From positions 1 through 8,735 of the forward strand of contig CAZBDT010000106.1 in the NCBI GenBank assembly GCA_964490745.1: a DNA stretch of 8,735 nucleotides. The letters run 5' to 3'. The notes under the pieces were generated by a model. It worked only from the letters and a program-made list of their open reading frames with translations, had not been told where the DNA came from and searched no databases. A program made the position numbers and the translations under genes. This document shows, in pieces, positions 6,421 to 8,735 of this stretch (position 1 is its first letter; every line of letters starts with the position of its first letter). This DNA is from Litorimonas sp964490745. GTDB taxonomy: Bacteria > Pseudomonadota > Alphaproteobacteria > Caulobacterales > Maricaulaceae.

Positions 6421-7668
6421 TTATAATGGCGAAATACCCACGAATCCTGCCAGAGCAATCACAACAGAGGCAATCGCCGCACTGAGGAAATTCGATAGAT
6501 TACCTGCCAGAACGGTTTTCAGCCCTAATTTAGAAATCTCGGTTTTTCGGTCAGGCACAACAGCGCTGAGCCCAGCAATCAAAATGGCCAGCCCGCCAAA
6601 ATTCGCAAAACCGCAAAGCGCCAAAGTAATGGCAATTTGTCCCTGTTGAGAGAATTCATCCTTTACGCCGGTAAAGTTAAAATAGGCGAGAAATTCGTTT
6701 AGAATGACTTTCTCTCCCAAGAACCGTCCAGCCTCGGCCGACTCACTCCACGGCACACCAATCATCCACGCTACGGGCTGGAAGAGAGTCGAAAAAATCC
6801 CTTCCAGCGACAAATCGGGCTTACCAAACCAGCCTCCGATACCGCCCAAAATCCCATTGAGTAAGGCAATCACAGATAATACCGCAATTAACAAAGCCAT
6901 GACGGCCAGCATGATCTGTAAGCCTGTCATGGCACCATTTGTCAGCGCCTCAATGAGTGAACCTGCACGTTGGTCCTCAATTGATTTGGCTTCCGCACTA
7001 TCAATGTCAAAAGGCGTTTGCGTTTCGGGGACAAGGATACGACCTATCAACAACCCCCCCGGAGCCGCCATGAGGGCCGCTGTAATTAAAAGTTTCGGAT
7101 CAATACCAATCGCTGAATAAGCCACCAAGACCGTCCCCGCGACCGAAGATAAGCCTAAGCTCATCATCACGAAAAGCTGGGCGCGGGTTATTTTTGGCAG
7201 ATAAGGCAAAACCGTCAGCGGGGCTTCGGCCATGCCGACAAAGATATTCGCGGCGGCACAAGTCGATTCCAAACGGCTCGCCCCCGTCACTTTGCGCACG
7301 ACCGAGCCAATGCCGCGAATTATCCACGTCATAATCCTGAGATGGAAGAGCATGGCAAAAAGCGCTGCAATGAATATAATGATTGGTAGAATTTGGAAGA
7401 AGAAAATGACGTTCGTGCCGCCTTTCTCATCTCCCAATTCGCCAAACATGAACGTCGTGCCCTGTTTGACAAAGCCTTGCATCGCTTCAACACCCGCCGA
7501 CATGCCCCCGAGAATAATATCACCCAAGGGTGTTAAAAGTGCGAAAATGGCAATGGCGATTTGTAGCGCCAAAGTGCGCGCCGCAAGGTCATATCGAATA
7601 GCAGATTTCGTTTCTGAAAAAAGCCAAGCCACGGCCAGTAAAACGATAATGCCAATGATTCCGGTCAT
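6421..7668 (-). CDS. nupC: Concentrative nucleoside transporter (CNT/NupC family)
   Basis: The 415-residue, very hydrophobic inner-membrane protein imports nucleosides by ion symport (H+ or Na+; coupling not determinable here). Family motifs are clear: SRLESTCAAANIFVGMAEAP (131-150, re-entrant hairpin 1 with Glu148), LGLSSVAGTVLVAYSAIG (171-188), KVILNEFLAYFNF (320-332, Glu325) and ALCGFANFGGLAILIAG (350-366, Asn356). Glu148, Glu325 and Asn356 correspond to substrate-contacting residues of Vibrio cholerae CNT. The selectivity positions are G145-M146 and T179-V180, as in purine-selective human CNT2, so a purine preference is likely. ATG 7666-7668 is preceded by GAGGGGA with 7-nt spacing. The gene lies downstream of a strong terminator, so it must have its own promoter in 7669-7759. 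amn follows 79 nt downstream. Confidence 0.93.
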   Translation of the reverse strand: MTGIIGIIVLLAVAWLFSETKSAIRYDLAARTLALQIAIAIFALLTPLGDIILGGMSAGVEAMQGFVKQGTTFMFGELGDEKGGTNVIFFFQILPIIIFIAALFAMLFHLRIMTWIIRGIGSVVRKVTGASRLESTCAAANIFVGMAEAPLTVLPYLPKITRAQLFVMMSLGLSSVAGTVLVAYSAIGIDPKLLITAALMAAPGGLLIGRILVPETQTPFDIDSAEAKSIEDQRAGSLIEALTNGAMTGLQIMLAVMALLIAVLSVIALLNGILGGIGGWFGKPDLSLEGIFSTLFQPVAWMIGVPWSESAEAGRFLGEKVILNEFLAYFNFTGVKDEFSQQGQIAITLALCGFANFGGLAILIAGLSAVVPDRKTEISKLGLKTVLAGNLSNFLSAAIASVVIALAGFVGISPL

Positions 7669-7759
7669 GCCTAAATCCCCTCATTTCAATCTCTTTGTCT
7701 CTCTTACCGTACAGCATAGCAAGGGGTGAACGGCGATTGTAACTGTGGATGACGTCCAT

Positions 7760-7786
7760 AAAAAAGGCGCCCCGAAGAGCGCCTTT
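7760..7786 (-). terminator. Intrinsic terminator of the TonB-receptor gene (UUCG tetraloop)
   Basis: Read on the - strand, AAAGGCGCTC pairs with GGGCGCCTTT (one T-G wobble) around a TTCG loop closed by C-G, the very stable cUUCGg tetraloop. The stem spans 7786-7763, and six T bases are contiguous from the 3' arm onward (7765-7760). It begins 27 nt after the receptor stop codon and separates that gene from nupC. The + strand copy also begins with an A-tract and ends GCCTTTAATA, so only weak termination is expected in that direction. Confidence 0.9.
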
Positions 7787-7813
7787 AATAATCTTTGATA
7801 AAGCTACTAAGCC

Positions 7814-8735
7814 TTAGAATTCGTATTTGGCTCCAAAACGAATTTCGTAAACTGACGCAGCATTGATAGAGAATGGCGACAATGTGCCATCGCTCTGGCG
7901 AACACGTGTATTCGGGAAATCAGCCTGTTCCAGAACACCCCAATCGCTATTGATAAGATTTGTTAAATTATCAATCACCATGAAGATTTGTGTGCGGTCT
8001 TCAGCGCGAAGTCCTGGGAGATCTTGGCTGATGCGCAAATCAACCTTCGTCCAAGATGGGGAGTTAAACTCATTCCGTTCTGTGCCCGCTTCAAGAATAC
8101 GGTTATTGCTCAAGAATGGTGTAAAGCCATAAATGTTACGTTCCTGACGGTTCTGAACATTTGAGTATGGGCGACCAGATTGTGACAAAATAAACGCATC
8201 AAAACGTGTGTCATAATCTTTGATAAAGTCTTTCTCATAGCTCACATTCGCGGTGAAGCGGTGCTTTGTGTTATAGTTGGACACAGCCACGATTTGCTCT
8301 TGCGGGTCAGTGAAAACGCGATTGTTGTAGTTTGAGAACGCTACAGCACTTGTCATAGGCTGCGTATCTTTGGCATCTGAGTAGGCATAACCCACACGGG
8401 CGGACCAACCGCTATCCCATTCTTTCGACGCACCAATAGACGCGATGAAACCTCTATTGTTCTCATCCGCATTTGTCAGAACGAAACTATCCAAGAGCGG
8501 GCTGTCATAGATTGGGTAAGTCACTCCATCAATAACTTGCGTGCCTGTTTGGACAAGGTCACCACGCTGGACGATGGCTGTGTTCTCGGCTTGTGACCAT
8601 AAGAGATCCGCTTGGAAGAACCAGTCACCACCAAAAATACCTTCGCCAGTATCAAAGAATGGGGCCCATGTCGCACCGAGTGAGTATTTCCACTCTGTCG
8701 GGACTTTAAAATCAGGATCAAGATAGTTGATTTCG
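7814..8735 (-). CDS. TonB-dependent outer-membrane receptor, Oar-like, C-terminal 306 residues (5' end beyond window)
   Basis: The - strand frame is open from the right edge to TAA 7816-7814. An internal GTG at 8524 is not the start, since coding continues upstream without a stop. Near the left of the fragment, DPDFKVPTEWKYSLGATW is the signature of the large Oar/carboxypeptidase-regulatory-like TonB receptors (DPDFK.P..W.YSLG). The rest alternates aromatic beta-strands with polar loops (GWSARVGYAYSDAKD, HRFTANVSYEKDF, WTKVDLRISQDLPG). It ends YEIRFGAKYEF, with the terminal Phe expected of a BAM-inserted barrel. The missing part should hold the signal peptide, plug and most of the barrel. The protein takes up a large substrate across the outer membrane using TonB energy; the substrate cannot be told from this part. 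A 16-nt segment of the gene recurs just after its stop. Confidence 0.92.
   Translation of the reverse strand, partial: EINYLDPDFKVPTEWKYSLGATWAPFFDTGEGIFGGDWFFQADLLWSQAENTAIVQRGDLVQTGTQVIDGVTYPIYDSPLLDSFVLTNADENNRGFIASIGASKEWDSGWSARVGYAYSDAKDTQPMTSAVAFSNYNNRVFTDPQEQIVAVSNYNTKHRFTANVSYEKDFIKDYDTRFDAFILSQSGRPYSNVQNRQERNIYGFTPFLSNNRILEAGTERNEFNSPSWTKVDLRISQDLPGLRAEDRTQIFMVIDNLTNLINSDWGVLEQADFPNTRVRQSDGTLSPFSINAASVYEIRFGAKYEF

Noticed and set aside
6704..7120. 138-residue open frame on the + strand opposite nupC
   Set aside because: Shadow of the transporter gene on the other strand; no recognisable domain.
7232..7729. 165-residue open frame on the + strand opposite nupC
   Set aside because: It is an antisense shadow of a clearly coding CNT gene, with low-complexity Pro/Lys/Ile composition and no family motif.
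7713..7742. TTACAA - 18 nt - TATGCT on the - strand as a nupC promoter
   Set aside because: Only a weak match to sigma-70 boxes; a promoter must lie in this gap because of the upstream terminator, but this placement is not supported.
8522..8524. GTG as the start of the TonB-receptor frame
   Set aside because: The same frame is open upstream to the window edge and encodes the receptor signature DPDFKVPTEWKYSLG, so GTG is an internal Val codon.

Overview
The window looks like a chromosomal segment of a Gram-negative alphaproteobacterium with roughly 50% GC. The TonB-dependent receptor shows an outer membrane. The moxR/DUF58/SpoIIM/RDD gene order and the Oar-like receptor fit Caulobacterales/Maricaulales-type marine bacteria, but this placement is inference from gene content. 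I see no rRNA, tRNA, CRISPR array, insertion sequence or phage gene.

Left block (1-3351, + strand): the last codons of a MoxR-type AAA+ ATPase, then a DUF58 protein, a SpoIIM-family (DUF95) membrane protein and an RDD-family membrane protein. The genes are tightly spaced: a 26-nt gap holding a mini-ORF, a 9-nt gap, and a 4-nt ATGA overlap. This is a recurrent bacterial gene set in which a MoxR ATPase is thought to act as a chaperone for vWA-like proteins. Its exact function is unknown in most species.

Right block (3348-8735, all - strand; transcription order right to left): the C-terminal part of a TonB-dependent outer-membrane receptor closed by a strong UUCG-capped terminator, then a concentrative nucleoside transporter (nupC type), AMP nucleosidase (amn, TTG start) and single-chain iron-sulfur L-serine ammonia-lyase (sdaA). 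The transporter and amn form a plausible purine-salvage pair. Imported nucleosides enter the nucleotide pool, and AMP is split to adenine and ribose 5-phosphate. The transporter carries the four residues that distinguish purine-selective human CNT2 from pyrimidine-selective CNT1. sdaA degrades serine to pyruvate and ammonia, so the block has a catabolic or scavenging flavour. The two blocks converge at 3348-3351, where the stop codons of the RDD gene and sdaA overlap.

No intergenic gap exceeds about 150 bases. No clearly undescribed system is present. The points most worth a second look are the CNT2-like selectivity residues next to amn, the poorly understood MoxR/DUF58/SpoIIM/RDD module, the mini-ORF overlapping the DUF58 start, and the inverted repeat between nupC and amn.
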